From assembly GCF_012927275.1 (NCBI RefSeq), contig NZ_JABBGG010000002.1, forward strand, positions 186,001-250,000: a stretch of 64,000 bases of DNA, in the 5' to 3' direction. Made by a program: the position numbers and the translations under genes. Below the pieces are notes generated by a model. That model saw nothing but the letters and a program-made list of their open reading frames with translations, had not been told where the DNA came from and made no database searches. This stretch comes from Massilia polaris. GTDB lineage: Bacteria > Pseudomonadota > Gammaproteobacteria > Burkholderiales > Burkholderiaceae_D. Below are positions 36,699-47,040 of the stretch, piece by piece. The number at the start of each line of letters is the position of its first letter. Within the stretch, counting starts at the first letter, position 1.

Positions 36699-37954
36699 CC
36701 ATCGATACCCTGGACGCGCTGGAAACCCGCGACCCCTTTGATCGTGAACGCGACCTGATGGCGCGGCTGCCGCAGCTCGTCGCGCTGGCCAAGCGCGCGC
36801 CCGGCTGGCAGCGCATCCTGGACGGCGTCGATCCAGCCTCGATCGACAGCCGCGCGGCGCTGGCGATGCTGCCGATCACGCGCAAGTCGGACCTGAAAAC
36901 GCTGCAGAAAGACCCGATGCCGTTCGGCGGCCTGAACACGACGCCGCTGTCCGACATGTCGCGCGTGTTCATCTCGCCGGGCCCGATCTTCGATCCGGAA
37001 GGACGCGGCCAGGACTGGTGGCGCTTCGCGCGGCCGCTGTATGCGGGCGGCGTGCGCAATGGCGGCCTGCTGCAGAACTGCTTCTCGTACCACTTCACGC
37101 CGGCGGCCTTCATGGTTGAAGGCGGCGCGTTCCGCATTGGCAGCGCGGTGATCCCGGCCGGCGCCGGACAGACCGAGATGCAGGTGCAGGCGATGGCCGA
37201 CCTCAAGCCGGACACCTACGTCGGCACGCCCTCGTTCCTGCGCATCATCATCGAAAAGGCGCGTGAGATGGGCGCCGACATCAGCAGCGTGCGCAACGCG
37301 GTGATGGGCGCCGAAGCGCTGCCGCAATCGCTGCGCGCGTGGTTCCAGGAGAACGGCGTACCGAACGTGATCCAGACCTATGCATCGGCCGATATCGGCA
37401 GCATCGCCTACGAAACCGTCAGCGATGGCGTGGTCAATCCGGGCATGGTGCTCGACGAAGACCTGATCGTCGAAATCGTCCGGCCGGGCAGCGGCGAGCC
37501 TGTCGCGCCGGGCGACACGGGCGAAGTCGTGGTCACCTCGTTCAATCCCGACTATCCGCTGATCCGCTTTGCGACGGGCGACATGTCGGCGCTGCTGGTC
37601 GGCGCGCCGCCGTCGAAATGCGGGCGCACCAACGACCGCATCAAAGGCTGGATGGGACGCGCCGACCAGACCACCAAAATACGCGCGATGTTCGTGCACC
37701 CATCGCAGGTCGACAATATTGTGCGCCGTCATCCCGAGGTATTGAAAGCGCGCCTGGTGGTGTCGGGCCGCATGGCCAACGATGCGATGACGCTGCACTG
37801 TGAAGTGTCAGGCGAGGCATCGGCCGATCTGCAAGCGGCCATCATCGGCTCGATCCGCGAGGTGACCAAGCTGCGTGGCGAGGTCGTGTTCGCGGCGCCG
37901 GGTTCGCTCCCCGCGGACGGCAAGGTTATCGAGGACGCGCGCGACTACAGTTAG
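36695..37954 (+). CDS. Phenylacetate-CoA ligase (PaaK)-like AMP-forming ligase
   Basis: A 419-residue ANL-type ligase of the PaaK group. Features are an N-terminal region with RDLMARLPQLVALAKRAPGWQRIL and LPITRKSDLK, the MGAEALPQSLRAWFQENG block, YASADIGSIAYE (where PaaK has YG-TE), and PLIRFATGDMSALL with the C-terminal GRADQTTKIRAMFVHP lid region. The reaction is activation of an aryl or alkyl acid to its CoA thioester. The substrate cannot be read. Its ATG overlaps the previous stop, so it belongs to the same unit as the Liv transporter and the FadD-like ligase. Confidence 0.85.
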   Translation: MTIDTLDALETRDPFDRERDLMARLPQLVALAKRAPGWQRILDGVDPASIDSRAALAMLPITRKSDLKTLQKDPMPFGGLNTTPLSDMSRVFISPGPIFDPEGRGQDWWRFARPLYAGGVRNGGLLQNCFSYHFTPAAFMVEGGAFRIGSAVIPAGAGQTEMQVQAMADLKPDTYVGTPSFLRIIIEKAREMGADISSVRNAVMGAEALPQSLRAWFQENGVPNVIQTYASADIGSIAYETVSDGVVNPGMVLDEDLIVEIVRPGSGEPVAPGDTGEVVVTSFNPDYPLIRFATGDMSALLVGAPPSKCGRTNDRIKGWMGRADQTTKIRAMFVHPSQVDNIVRRHPEVLKARLVVSGRMANDAMTLHCEVSGEASADLQAAIIGSIREVTKLRGEVVFAAPGSLPADGKVIEDARDYS

Positions 37955-38038
37955 CTTGTGGCAGAAAACCAACTGCCGTCCGGCCTGTCGATGGGATATG
38001 AAGGATAATTGCTGGGTCTCCTTTTTACCGTGACCACC

Positions 38039-38623
38039 ATGCAAGACTTCCACTACAAGCGCGCGCGCGACCTGATCAAGAATGCCGAAGAAATCTTCGA
38101 CGCGGACATCGTCAAGGCGGCTGTTACGCGCGTCGCCGGCACCCTCAACGAGCGCTTTGGCAATCCCGACGACGAGGCCTTCCCGCTCGTGCTGGGCGTG
38201 ATGGGCGGCGCTGTCGTCTTCACCGGCCAGCTGCTGACCCAGCTCGACTTCCCGCTCGAGTTCGATTACATCCATGTGACCCGCTACGGCGACGACGACA
38301 CGGGCGGCCAGGTGGTGTGGAAGGTGATTCCGCGCTCGAACGTCGAGGGCCGCACGATTATCGTGGTCGACGACATCCTCGACGAGGGCGAGACGCTGGC
38401 GCATGTGAAGCAGCGCTTGCTGGACATGGGCGCTTCGGAGGTGATCCTGGCGGTGTTCGCGGACAAGGACCTCAAGCGCGCCAAGCCGGTGCACGCCGAT
38501 ATCGTCGGGCTGACGATTCCGAACAAGTTTGTGGTTGGATTTGGGATGGATGTGTATGGCTACTGGCGGAACCTGCCGGGATTGTGGGCGATTCGCGAGG
38601 AAGACCTGAAGCCGCGCGATTAA
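38039..38623 (+). CDS. hpt: Hypoxanthine-guanine phosphoribosyltransferase
   Basis: A 194-residue purine salvage enzyme that converts hypoxanthine or guanine with PRPP to IMP or GMP. The PRPP loop is IIVVDDILDEGETLAHV, and the flexible loop and base region contain FDYIHVTRYGDD and FVVGFGMD-YGYWRNLPGLWAI. The ATG at 38039 is preferred to a TTG at 38009. It stands next to the nucleoside ABC transporter genes (opposite strand), which fits a salvage neighbourhood. It is followed by a strong terminator. Confidence 0.95.
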   Translation: MQDFHYKRARDLIKNAEEIFDADIVKAAVTRVAGTLNERFGNPDDEAFPLVLGVMGGAVVFTGQLLTQLDFPLEFDYIHVTRYGDDDTGGQVVWKVIPRSNVEGRTIIVVDDILDEGETLAHVKQRLLDMGASEVILAVFADKDLKRAKPVHADIVGLTIPNKFVVGFGMDVYGYWRNLPGLWAIREEDLKPRD

Positions 38624-38642
38624 GCACGGATTGCGTAAACCT

Positions 38643-38670
38643 AAAAGGGACGGCATCGCCGTCCCTTTTC
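38643..38670. terminator. Bidirectional terminator between hpt and nitronate monooxygenase
   Basis: AAAAGGGACGGC and GCCGTCCCTTTT arms around ATC, with A and T runs at both ends, between convergent genes. It can end transcription on both strands. Confidence 0.9.
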
Positions 38671-38675
38671 ATTTT

Positions 38676-39632
38676 CTACGACAAGCAAAGCCGCCCACGC
38701 GCCGCGTCATATTCGCGCTTCAACCGCTCCACCATCTCGGCCACGGTCGGCACGTCATCCATCAAGCCGACGCCCTGGCCCGCGCCCCAGATATCGCGCC
38801 ACGCCTTCGCGCTGCCCGATCCAAAGCTCATCTTGCTCTTGTCCGACTCCGGCAGCGCCTCCGGATCGAGTCCCGCGTTGACGATCGATTTCTTCAGGTA
38901 GTTCCCATGCACGCCGGTAAACAGGTTGGTGTACACGATATCCGACGCCGCCGATTCCACAATCGCATTGCGGTAGTCCTCGCTGACGTTCGACTCCTTC
39001 GTCGCCAGCCAGCGCGAGCCGATGTACGCCAGGTCAGCGCCCATCGCCTGCGCCGCGAGAATCGCGCCGCCGGTAGCGATCGAGCCTGACAGCGCCAGCG
39101 GACCATCGAAGAACTTGCGCACCTCGCCGACCAGCGCAAACGGCGACAGCGCGCCAGCATGCCCGCCCGCGCCAGCCGCCACCAGGATCAGGCCATCGAC
39201 GCCGGCCTCGAGCGCCTTCTGCGCGTGGCGGATCGAAATCACGTCATGCATGACGATGCCGCCGTAGCTGTGAACCGCGTCCATCATTTCCTTCGGCGGC
39301 GCGCGCAGCGACGAAATGATGATCGGCACCTTATGGCGCACGCAGACCTCGACGTCATGTTCGAGCCGGTCGTTGGACTGGTGGACGATCTGGTTGACCG
39401 CGATCGGCCCTACCCGCTTGCCGGGATTCGCTTGCTGGAACTCGGCCAGTTCCTTTTGCAGGTCGGTCAGCCAGGTGTCCAGAAGCTCCGCGGGACGGGC
39501 ATTGAGCGCCGGGAAGGCGCCGACGATGCCGGCCTTGCATTGCGCCGCGACCAGTTGCGGTCCGCTGGCGATGAACATCGGCGAGGCGATGACGGGGAGG
39601 CTGAGGTTTTGTAACGCGGCGGGTAATGCCAT
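38676..39632 (-). CDS. Nitronate monooxygenase / 2-nitropropane dioxygenase-like
   Basis: A 318-residue FMN-binding TIM-barrel enzyme of the NMO family, which oxidises alkyl nitronates with O2. Blocks: LSLPVIASPMFIASGPQLV at the start, GLILVAAGAGGHAGALSPFALVGEV with the FMN phosphate loop, and SGSIATGGAILAAQAMGADLAYIGSRWLATKESNVSEDYR. The C-terminal KAWRDIWGAGQGVGLMDDVP is also typical. It lies downstream of the BMP transporter genes but separated by a terminator, so it is probably independently expressed. Confidence 0.92.
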   Translation of the reverse strand: MALPAALQNLSLPVIASPMFIASGPQLVAAQCKAGIVGAFPALNARPAELLDTWLTDLQKELAEFQQANPGKRVGPIAVNQIVHQSNDRLEHDVEVCVRHKVPIIISSLRAPPKEMMDAVHSYGGIVMHDVISIRHAQKALEAGVDGLILVAAGAGGHAGALSPFALVGEVRKFFDGPLALSGSIATGGAILAAQAMGADLAYIGSRWLATKESNVSEDYRNAIVESAASDIVYTNLFTGVHGNYLKKSIVNAGLDPEALPESDKSKMSFGSGSAKAWRDIWGAGQGVGLMDDVPTVAEMVERLKREYDAARGRLCLS

Positions 39633-39714
39633 GGCGGGAACTCGCAGACGGAAGTTGATCGGGACAGCGAACTTATTATAGTTCGAAAAAAGAACGATCG
39701 TGCTAGTCTAGAAA

Positions 39715-39749
39715 AGAAAAAAGCGGCGATGGAACAATCCACAGCCGCT
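39715..39749 (-). terminator. Terminator of the BMP transporter operon
   Basis: On the minus strand, AGCGGC pairs with GCCGCT around a loop of 16 bases and is followed by TTTTTTC, 28 bases after the BMP gene stop. Confidence 0.75.
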
Positions 39750-39776
39750 TCCAAGGTCGTGAGAGCAAGTGCTAAC

Positions 39777-40859
39777 TTACTTGCCGACCTTGCCCTGCAC
39801 GCCTTCGACGAAGTAATCCATCTTGTTCAGGCCAGCATCATCCAGCGTACCCGTGGCGAGGCGAACCTTGCCGGCGTTGTCCTTGATCGGGCCGGTGAAC
39901 GGGTTCAGGGTGCCGGCGACCATCGCCTTTTCGCGCTCCTGCACCAGCTTCCTCACGTCAGCCGGTACGGCTGCCGAGATGCCTTCCAGCTTGACCATGC
40001 CGTCCTTGATGCCGCCCCAGGTGCTGCTGGTCTTCCAGGTGCCGTCGAGCACCATTTTGGCTTGTTTGGTGTAGTAGTCGCCCCAGTGGTGGGTGACCGC
40101 TGCCAGCTGCGACTTCGGACCGAACTTGCTCATGTCCGAGTGGTAGGCGATCGCGTACTTGCCCTTTTCCTGGGCAGCCTGCACCACGGCGGTCGAGTCG
40201 GTGTGGTGGGTGACCACGTCGGCGCCCTGTCCCAGCAGCGTCAGCGTTGCGTCGCGTTCCTTGCCCGGGTCGAACCAGCTGTTGACCCAGACGATCTTGA
40301 CCTGTGCCTTCGGGTTCACGCTGCGCATGCCGATCGTGAATGCGTTGATGCCCTGCAGGACTTCAGGAATCGGGAAGGCGGCGACATAGCCGGCCACGTT
40401 CGACTTGCTCATCTTGCCTGCCAGGACGCCGGCGAGGTAGCGGCCTTCGTAGAAGCGCGCATTGGTGTTGGCGACGTTCGGCGCGGTCTTGTAGCCGGTG
40501 ACGTGGACGAACTTCACGTTCGGGAACTGCTTCGCCACCTTGAGGGTCGGGTTCATGTAGCCGAACGAGGTGGTGAACACCAGCTTGCTGCCCTGCTGCA
40601 CCAGGTCGCGGATCACGCGTTCGGCGTCCGCACCTTCAGGCACGTTTTCGACGAATTTGGTGGTGACCTTGCCGGCCAGGTTCTTTTCCATCTGCTTGCG
40701 CGCGATGTCGTGCTGGGTGGTCCAGCCAAGGTCGCCGATCGGGCTCACGTACACGAAGCCGACGTTGAGCGGCGCTTGCGCTGGGGCAGCTTGGGAGAGC
40801 GCGGCGGCTGGCAGCAGGATTGCGGCGCAGAGGGCGCGACGCAGCGTGAATTTCGACAT
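39777..40859 (-). CDS. BMP-family (PnrA-like) nucleoside-binding lipoprotein/periplasmic protein
   Basis: A 360-residue substrate-binding protein of the basic membrane protein family, which binds purine nucleosides. The N-terminal signal is MSKFTLRRALCAAILLPAAALSQA without an obvious lipobox Cys. Typical blocks are VGFVYVSPIGDLGWTTQHDIARKQME, VFTTSFGYMNPTLKVAKQFPNVKFVHVTGYK, and GKMSKSNVAGYVAAFPIPEVLQGINAFTIGMR. It is last in the operon ATPase-permease-permease-BMP on the minus strand. The start at 40859 is chosen over a longer frame to 40895 because it begins the signal peptide. Confidence 0.93.
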   Translation of the reverse strand: MSKFTLRRALCAAILLPAAALSQAAPAQAPLNVGFVYVSPIGDLGWTTQHDIARKQMEKNLAGKVTTKFVENVPEGADAERVIRDLVQQGSKLVFTTSFGYMNPTLKVAKQFPNVKFVHVTGYKTAPNVANTNARFYEGRYLAGVLAGKMSKSNVAGYVAAFPIPEVLQGINAFTIGMRSVNPKAQVKIVWVNSWFDPGKERDATLTLLGQGADVVTHHTDSTAVVQAAQEKGKYAIAYHSDMSKFGPKSQLAAVTHHWGDYYTKQAKMVLDGTWKTSSTWGGIKDGMVKLEGISAAVPADVRKLVQEREKAMVAGTLNPFTGPIKDNAGKVRLATGTLDDAGLNKMDYFVEGVQGKVGK

Positions 40860-40949
40860 GATTTTCCTATCGTGACCCCCGTCAACTATCAGCATCGGCC
40901 CGGCCGCCGGGGAATTACGGCCGAACGATGGATGCTACCTGGCGCGTTA

Positions 40950-41867
40950 TCAGGCGCCCGGCTTGAAATGTTTGCCGAGCGAAGCCGGCATATTCAGTTT
41001 GATGTAGTTCGCGTTGCTGGAAATAAGCACCAGCACGAGAATCGCTGCGAGGTAGGGCAGCATCGACAGTAACTGGGATGGTACCGAAATTCCAACGGCC
41101 TGCGCATGGAAGGCCAGCATGGTGACGCCGCCAAACAGGTAGGCGCCGCCCAGCACGCGCGCCGGACGCCAGGTGGCGAAAGTGGTCAGGGCCAGCGCGA
41201 TCCAGCCGCGGCCAGCGACCATGCCTTCGACCCACAGCGGCGTGTACACCAGCGACAAAAAGGCGCCTGCCATGCCGCAGCATGCGCCGCCGAACAGGAT
41301 CGCGTACAGGCGGATGCGGCGCACGTCGTAGCCGATTGCATGTGCCGACTGGGGCGACTCGCCCACCGCGCGCAGCACCAGGCCGGCGCGGGTGCGATAC
41401 AGGAACCATGCAATCGCCGCGCACAGGAGAACCGCGGCGTAGACCATCGGATGGTGGCGGAACAGCGCCGCGCCGAGGAATGGGATGTCTTCGAGGAAGG
41501 GAACCGCGAACTTCGGGCTGTCCAGCGTGCTGCCGACATAGCTGATGCCCATGTAGGTCGACGCGCCGCCGCCGAACAGCGCCAGCGCCAGCCCGGTCGC
41601 ATACTGGTTGGTGCCGAGCCAGACCACCAGCCACGCGAAGAACCCCGACAGCACCATGCTGGCCGCGGCGCCGGCCGCAAAGCCAAGGCCCACGCTGCCG
41701 GTGTTGACCGCGACCGCGAAACCGACGATGGCCGACACCAGCATCATGCCTTCGGCGCCGAGGTTGACGACGCCGGCTTTTTCGTTGACCAGCAGGCCCA
41801 GTGCGGCCAGCATCAGCGGCGTGCCGGCGTTGATCGCCGCGGCCAATAGCGCTGCGTAGGCTTCCAT
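40950..41867 (-). CDS. Nucleoside ABC transporter permease, second subunit
   Basis: A 305-residue inner-membrane permease of the BPD_transp_2 (LivH/NupQ-like) class. MEAYAALLAAAINAGTPLMLAALGLLVNEKAGVVNLGAEGMMLV is the family start, with about eight membrane segments. The coupling loop is VLRAVGESPQSAHAIGYDVRRIRLYAILFGGACCG. The ATG overlaps the stop of the preceding permease by one base (TAATG). Works with the subunits at 41867-42937, 42924-44447 and the BMP protein. The 90 bases to the BMP gene contain no gene. Confidence 0.92.
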   Translation of the reverse strand: MEAYAALLAAAINAGTPLMLAALGLLVNEKAGVVNLGAEGMMLVSAIVGFAVAVNTGSVGLGFAAGAAASMVLSGFFAWLVVWLGTNQYATGLALALFGGGASTYMGISYVGSTLDSPKFAVPFLEDIPFLGAALFRHHPMVYAAVLLCAAIAWFLYRTRAGLVLRAVGESPQSAHAIGYDVRRIRLYAILFGGACCGMAGAFLSLVYTPLWVEGMVAGRGWIALALTTFATWRPARVLGGAYLFGGVTMLAFHAQAVGISVPSQLLSMLPYLAAILVLVLISSNANYIKLNMPASLGKHFKPGA

Positions 41868-42923
41868 TATTTGCTCCCCGCGCCGAGGCGCAGCTTGTAG
41901 TGGATCAGCACATCGCATGCGAGCAGTGCGAACAGCAGGATGCCCTGGAACACGCCGGTAATTGCCGACGGCATGCCGAGGCGCGACTGCGCCAGTTCGC
42001 CGCCGATGTAGAACATCGCCATGATCACGCTGGCGAATACGACGCCAATCGGATGCAGGCGGCCGACGAAGGCGACGATGATCGCGGCGAAGCCGTAACC
42101 CGGCGACACAGACGGTGTCAGCTGGCCGAGCGGGCCGGCGACTTCGGCCACGCCTGCCAGGCCGGCAAGCGCGCCACAGATCAGCATAGAGGTCCACAAG
42201 GCGCCGCGCGACGAGAAGCCGGCGTAGCGCGCGGCCATCGGCGCCATGCCGCCGACCTGCAGGCGGAAGCCCGAGATACTGCGCGACAGGTACAGCCACC
42301 CGCCAGCGGCGGCGACGACGGCCAGCACGAGGCCGAGGTGCAGGCGCGTTTCAGCCAGCACGATCGGCAGCAGCAAGCCGTCCGACAGCATTTTCGATTG
42401 CGGGAAGTTGAAGCCTTCCGGGTCCATCAGCGGGCCGTGGACAAGGTAGCTAAGCAGCAGCTGTGCGATATACACCAGCATCAGCGACACCAGGATCTCG
42501 TTGGCGTTGAAGCGGTCGCGCAGGAAGGCGGTGATCGCGGCCCACGCCATGCCGCCGGCCATGCCGGCCATGAGCATCAGCGTGATCGCGCTTGCTCCCG
42601 TCAGGCCCGCCTCGTCGAGCCGCAAACCGGCGGCGCCGCCGGTGATCGCTCCGAGCACCAGTTGGCCTTCGGCGCCGATGTTGTAAACGTTGGCGCGGAA
42701 GCAGATCGCCAGGCCGACCGCGATCATCAACAGCGGCGCGACCTTCACGCCCAGTTCCGACAAGCCCTGCAGATCGCGCACCGGTTCGATGAAGAACACC
42801 GCCAGCCCCGCGAGAGGGTCTTTGCCGAGTGCGATGAACATGATCGCGCCGCACAGCACCGTCAGCAGGACGGCCAGCACCGGCGACAGGATGCCCATCA
42901 GGGTCGATGGCGTGGGACGCTGC

Positions 42924-42937
<14 letters not shown>
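41867..42937 (-). CDS. Nucleoside ABC transporter permease, first subunit
   Basis: A 356-residue permease of the NupP-like type: VLAVLLTVLCGAIMFIALGKDPLAGLAVFFIEPVRD, then ICFRANVYNIGAEGQLVLGAITGGAAGL, the motif that pairs with the partner permease. Its start overlaps the 3' end of the ATPase gene by 14 bases, and its stop overlaps the next permease ATG. Tight coupling of this sort fits equal subunit numbers. Confidence 0.92.
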
Positions 42938-44447
<1,510 letters not shown>

Positions 44448-44630
44448 GGTTCGCCCTGCTCATGTAACGAGCACTTATCGTAGCCGTATCTGCAACATTT
44501 ATCGGTCATAGGTATTGCGGCGATATATGAATTAGGCGCAGAAACAACACCTGACCCACACAACACGCCCAAAAACAAGAAATTTGGGCGCCCATGTCGC
44601 CCGAAGAGGCGATGATTATACGCAACAAAA

Positions 44631-44636
44631 TATAAT
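44631..44636 (+). promoter_or_regulatory. Possible -10 box of the Tsx-like gene
   Basis: A perfect TATAAT in the 302-base gap between the ATPase gene and the Tsx-like gene. The start would be near 44643, giving a leader of about 107 bases. The rest of the gap (44448-44630) holds no gene and must include the minus-strand promoter; no operator was recognised there. Confidence 0.5.
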
Positions 44637-44657
44637 GGGTATTAAAATTTTCGACCG

Positions 44658-44708
44658 CACGGTTTGCAGGGGCCCTCTCATCCTGGGTCAAGAGAGAGCG
44701 CAACCGTG
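44658..44708 (+). ncRNA. Structured 5' leader stem-loop before the Tsx-like gene
   Basis: CACGGTT at 44658-44664 pairs with AACCGTG at 44702-44708, and an inner CTCTC at 44675-44679 pairs with GAGAG at 44692-44696. The loop contains GGGGCC and CCTGGG. It ends about 33 bases before the ribosome site of the channel gene. It does not match a riboswitch class I know. Confidence 0.45.
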
Positions 44709-44749
44709 GGGTAGCTTTCTTTTCATAGCAACTTACTTTTGGAGTGAAA

Positions 44750-45616
44750 ATGCATCAAATGAAGACACGCCTTGTGCCGCTTTGCCTGGCCGCCGCTTTT
44801 GCAATGAGCGCGAGCGCGCAAGCAGCCGACTGGAGCGATACTTCGATCAGCTGGAGGGCTGGCAGCAAGTTCGCCGAGCCGTTCAACCCACAAGACGTCA
44901 AGAAGCACATCTTCGGCCTGACCCATGTAAGCGGCTACAAATACGGCAGCAACTTTTTCAACGTCGACATGCTGCAATCGGACGAAACCGACCCGGGTTC
45001 GCTGAACCAGGACGAAGGCGCGCAGGAAGCCTACGTTGTGTATCGCCACACCGTCGACTTCGGCAAGGTACGCGGTTCGGACATCAAGTTCGGCAAGGTA
45101 CGCGGCGTTGGCGCAACCTTCGGGTTCGACTGGAACACCAAGAACGACGTCGGCTACAACTCGCGCAAGCGCATGCTGGTTGCGGGTCCAACCCTGATGT
45201 GGGACGTGCCGGGCTTCCTGAACACCAGCATCCTGGCTATGCATGAAAGCAATGCACCGAGCGGCGCGTTCGCTCCGATTTCGAACGTCAACGGCCGTTA
45301 CACCTTCGACGTGCACCCGATGTTCAACGCAGTATGGGGCATTCCACTGGGCGAGCGCGTCTCGTTCGAGGGTTACCTGAACTGGATCGCATCGAAGGGC
45401 AAGGACGAAGTCGGCAATGACACCGGCGTTGAGACCAACCTCGACATGCAGATCATGTACGACATCGGCACCGTGATGGGCTACGCGAAGAACAAGTTCC
45501 GCATCGGTCTCGAGTACCAGTACTGGAACAACAAGTTCGGCAATACCTCGGCGACCACCGGCGGCAACGGCTTCCGCGCCAAGACCCCGATGGTGCGGGC
45601 TGAGTACCACTTCTAG
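44750..45616 (+). CDS. Tsx-like nucleoside-specific outer-membrane channel
   Basis: A 288-residue exported beta-barrel. It has a signal peptide (MKTRLVPLCLAAAFAMSASAQA region), then ADWSDTSISWRAGSKFAEPFNPQDVKKHIFGLTHVSGYKYGSNFFNVDML, which matches the channel-Tsx family. The end is RAEYHF with the terminal Phe for outer-membrane assembly. It would admit nucleosides for the ABC transporter encoded divergently, and hpt lies 6 kb away. The ATG at 44750 has GGAG at five bases; an ATG at 44759 is a weaker choice. Confidence 0.85.
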   Translation: MHQMKTRLVPLCLAAAFAMSASAQAADWSDTSISWRAGSKFAEPFNPQDVKKHIFGLTHVSGYKYGSNFFNVDMLQSDETDPGSLNQDEGAQEAYVVYRHTVDFGKVRGSDIKFGKVRGVGATFGFDWNTKNDVGYNSRKRMLVAGPTLMWDVPGFLNTSILAMHESNAPSGAFAPISNVNGRYTFDVHPMFNAVWGIPLGERVSFEGYLNWIASKGKDEVGNDTGVETNLDMQIMYDIGTVMGYAKNKFRIGLEYQYWNNKFGNTSATTGGNGFRAKTPMVRAEYHF

Positions 45617-45630
45617 TCGCAGGCAGTATC

Positions 45631-45658
45631 CGTCGTTCCCGCGAATGCGGGAACGACG
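45631..45658. repeat. Dispersed palindromic repeat, copy 2
   Basis: CGTCGTTCCCGC-GAAT-GCGGGAACGACG, a perfect 12-base inverted repeat lying between the convergent Tsx-like and MBL genes. It shares its core with 31698-31725. It may also end both transcripts, although there is no T run. Confidence 0.7.
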
Positions 45659-45670
45659 TGCCGCCGGGGC

Positions 45671-46597
45671 TTAAAACTCCCGATTCACCAGCATCCCATC
45701 CTGGCGCTTCGCGGCCCCTGCCCTTACCAGCGAGTGCACGGTCCACTCGGCCATCTGGTCAGCCGGCCAGCCGAAATAGCGCTTCGCCGTCGACACCAGC
45801 AGCGGCACCGTCTCAAACATCGTCCATACTTCATCGAGCGGAATGCTCTGTCGCGACAACAGCAGGAACTTGAGCAGCACCTTCACCGCGTTCTCCCCAT
45901 TGCGCTTCGGGTCCGCTTCCAGGAAATCGACCCGCTTGAGCGCGCGCTGGACCGCTCCCTTCGCATCGGTGAACGCCGGTCCATGCCCCGGAATCACCAG
46001 CCGCACCTCCAGCGTATCAATCAGCGCCAGCGTCGCCCTTGCTTCGATGAATCCAGACTCGCCATCGAGTTCCGGGAAGATCACGCCAAACCCGTTGTAC
46101 CAGAGCGCGTCCGCCGAAATCAGGATGCGTTCCTGCTCGCAGTACAGGATCACCGAGTGCGGATCATGCCCCGGCGCGCCCAGCACCTTCCACGGCATGT
46201 CTCCCAGCACCAGCTCGTCCCCAGGCGTGAGCACGTCGTCATGCGTAAAACGCTGGCACTGCTGCCCGGTCGCCTTGAAACTGAGCGCGTCCTCATCCCA
46301 GGCCGTGACCTTGGCCGCTTCCGCAACGGGAATCGCGATGCGGCTGCCATGGTGCGCCTTGAGCGCCGCGTTGCCGCCGCAGTGGTCCGAGTGCAGGTGG
46401 GTGTTGATGATGCGGTCGAGGCGCCGCTCGCCGAGTTCGTGCTGGACCAGCGCCAGCGTCTGCGGCACGTGGCTCAGGTAGCCGGTGTCGACCAGCGCCG
46501 TGTCGTCGCGTCCGATGAACAGGACATTGTTCGATGAGAGCCAGCCGCGCTCGAGAATGCGCATCGACGCGGGGATGGTAAAAGCGTTGTCGTTCAT
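45671..46597 (-). CDS. MBL-fold metallo-hydrolase
   Basis: A 308-residue metallo-beta-lactamase-fold protein. The metal motif THLHSDHCGG (HxHxDH) is in the first third; the second His is in GAPGHDPHSVIL; Asp in ISADALW; and the final His in VIPGHGPAF. The C-terminal helical domain (about 225-308) resembles that of other hydrolases of this fold, such as glyoxalase II-like or thioesterase-like relatives. The substrate is unknown. Its ATG overlaps the preceding stop (ATGA). Confidence 0.9.
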   Translation of the reverse strand: MNDNAFTIPASMRILERGWLSSNNVLFIGRDDTALVDTGYLSHVPQTLALVQHELGERRLDRIINTHLHSDHCGGNAALKAHHGSRIAIPVAEAAKVTAWDEDALSFKATGQQCQRFTHDDVLTPGDELVLGDMPWKVLGAPGHDPHSVILYCEQERILISADALWYNGFGVIFPELDGESGFIEARATLALIDTLEVRLVIPGHGPAFTDAKGAVQRALKRVDFLEADPKRNGENAVKVLLKFLLLSRQSIPLDEVWTMFETVPLLVSTAKRYFGWPADQMAEWTVHSLVRAGAAKRQDGMLVNREF

Positions 46598-47037
46598 CGC
46601 TTCATCTGGAATGCCAGCGCGATCTTCGCGAACTCGATCAGCACCTCGCGCGATCCGCCGTTGAAGGTGGTGAACGAGTTGCCGGTCCGGATGACCATGC
46701 GCGGCGGGAACAGCCAGGACAGGTAGGGGATGCCGATCATCTTGGCGCCGCGTACGTCGCGCCATTCGACTTTTTTGTCGTACATCCAGGTCTGGCGAAT
46801 GCCTTCGGCGTCGATCGTCGTGCGCGCGCGCAGGAACCAGTAATAGCTGATTGCCAGCATGAAGCCGGAGAACGCCAGCAGCATTTTGACTCCCATACCG
46901 AACTGCAGCAGGGGGAAGCGCACGACAATGCTGGCGGAATACCCCACCAGCACGACGGTGAGCACCGTGGCGAACACTTTGAAGCCGGTTCCGTAGGCGG
47001 GACCGGTAATCGTTTTTTCGGGTTTGTAGAAGTTCAT
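46594..47037 (-). CDS. Hypothetical membrane protein
   Basis: A 147-residue protein with two membrane segments (FKVFATVLTVVLVGYSASIVV and MLLAFSGFMLAISYYWFL), then a soluble C-terminal region of about 75 residues with a PH-like strand pattern (TTIDAEGIRQTWMYDKKVEWRDVRGAKMIGIP). I do not assign a family. The stop overlaps the MBL start, and the start is three bases after the DUF1289 stop, so the three genes form one unit. Confidence 0.78.
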   Translation of the reverse strand: MNFYKPEKTITGPAYGTGFKVFATVLTVVLVGYSASIVVRFPLLQFGMGVKMLLAFSGFMLAISYYWFLRARTTIDAEGIRQTWMYDKKVEWRDVRGAKMIGIPYLSWLFPPRMVIRTGNSFTTFNGGSREVLIEFAKIALAFQMKR

Positions 47038-47040
47038 GGC

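Noticed and set aside
39729-41072. A 447-codon plus-strand frame over the BMP gene
   Set aside because: Antisense to a gene with signal peptide and BMP motifs; no domain in the frame.
44658-44708. A known purine riboswitch before the Tsx-like gene
   Set aside because: The conserved junction and loop-loop bases of the purine class are not visible, so only a generic structured leader is claimed.
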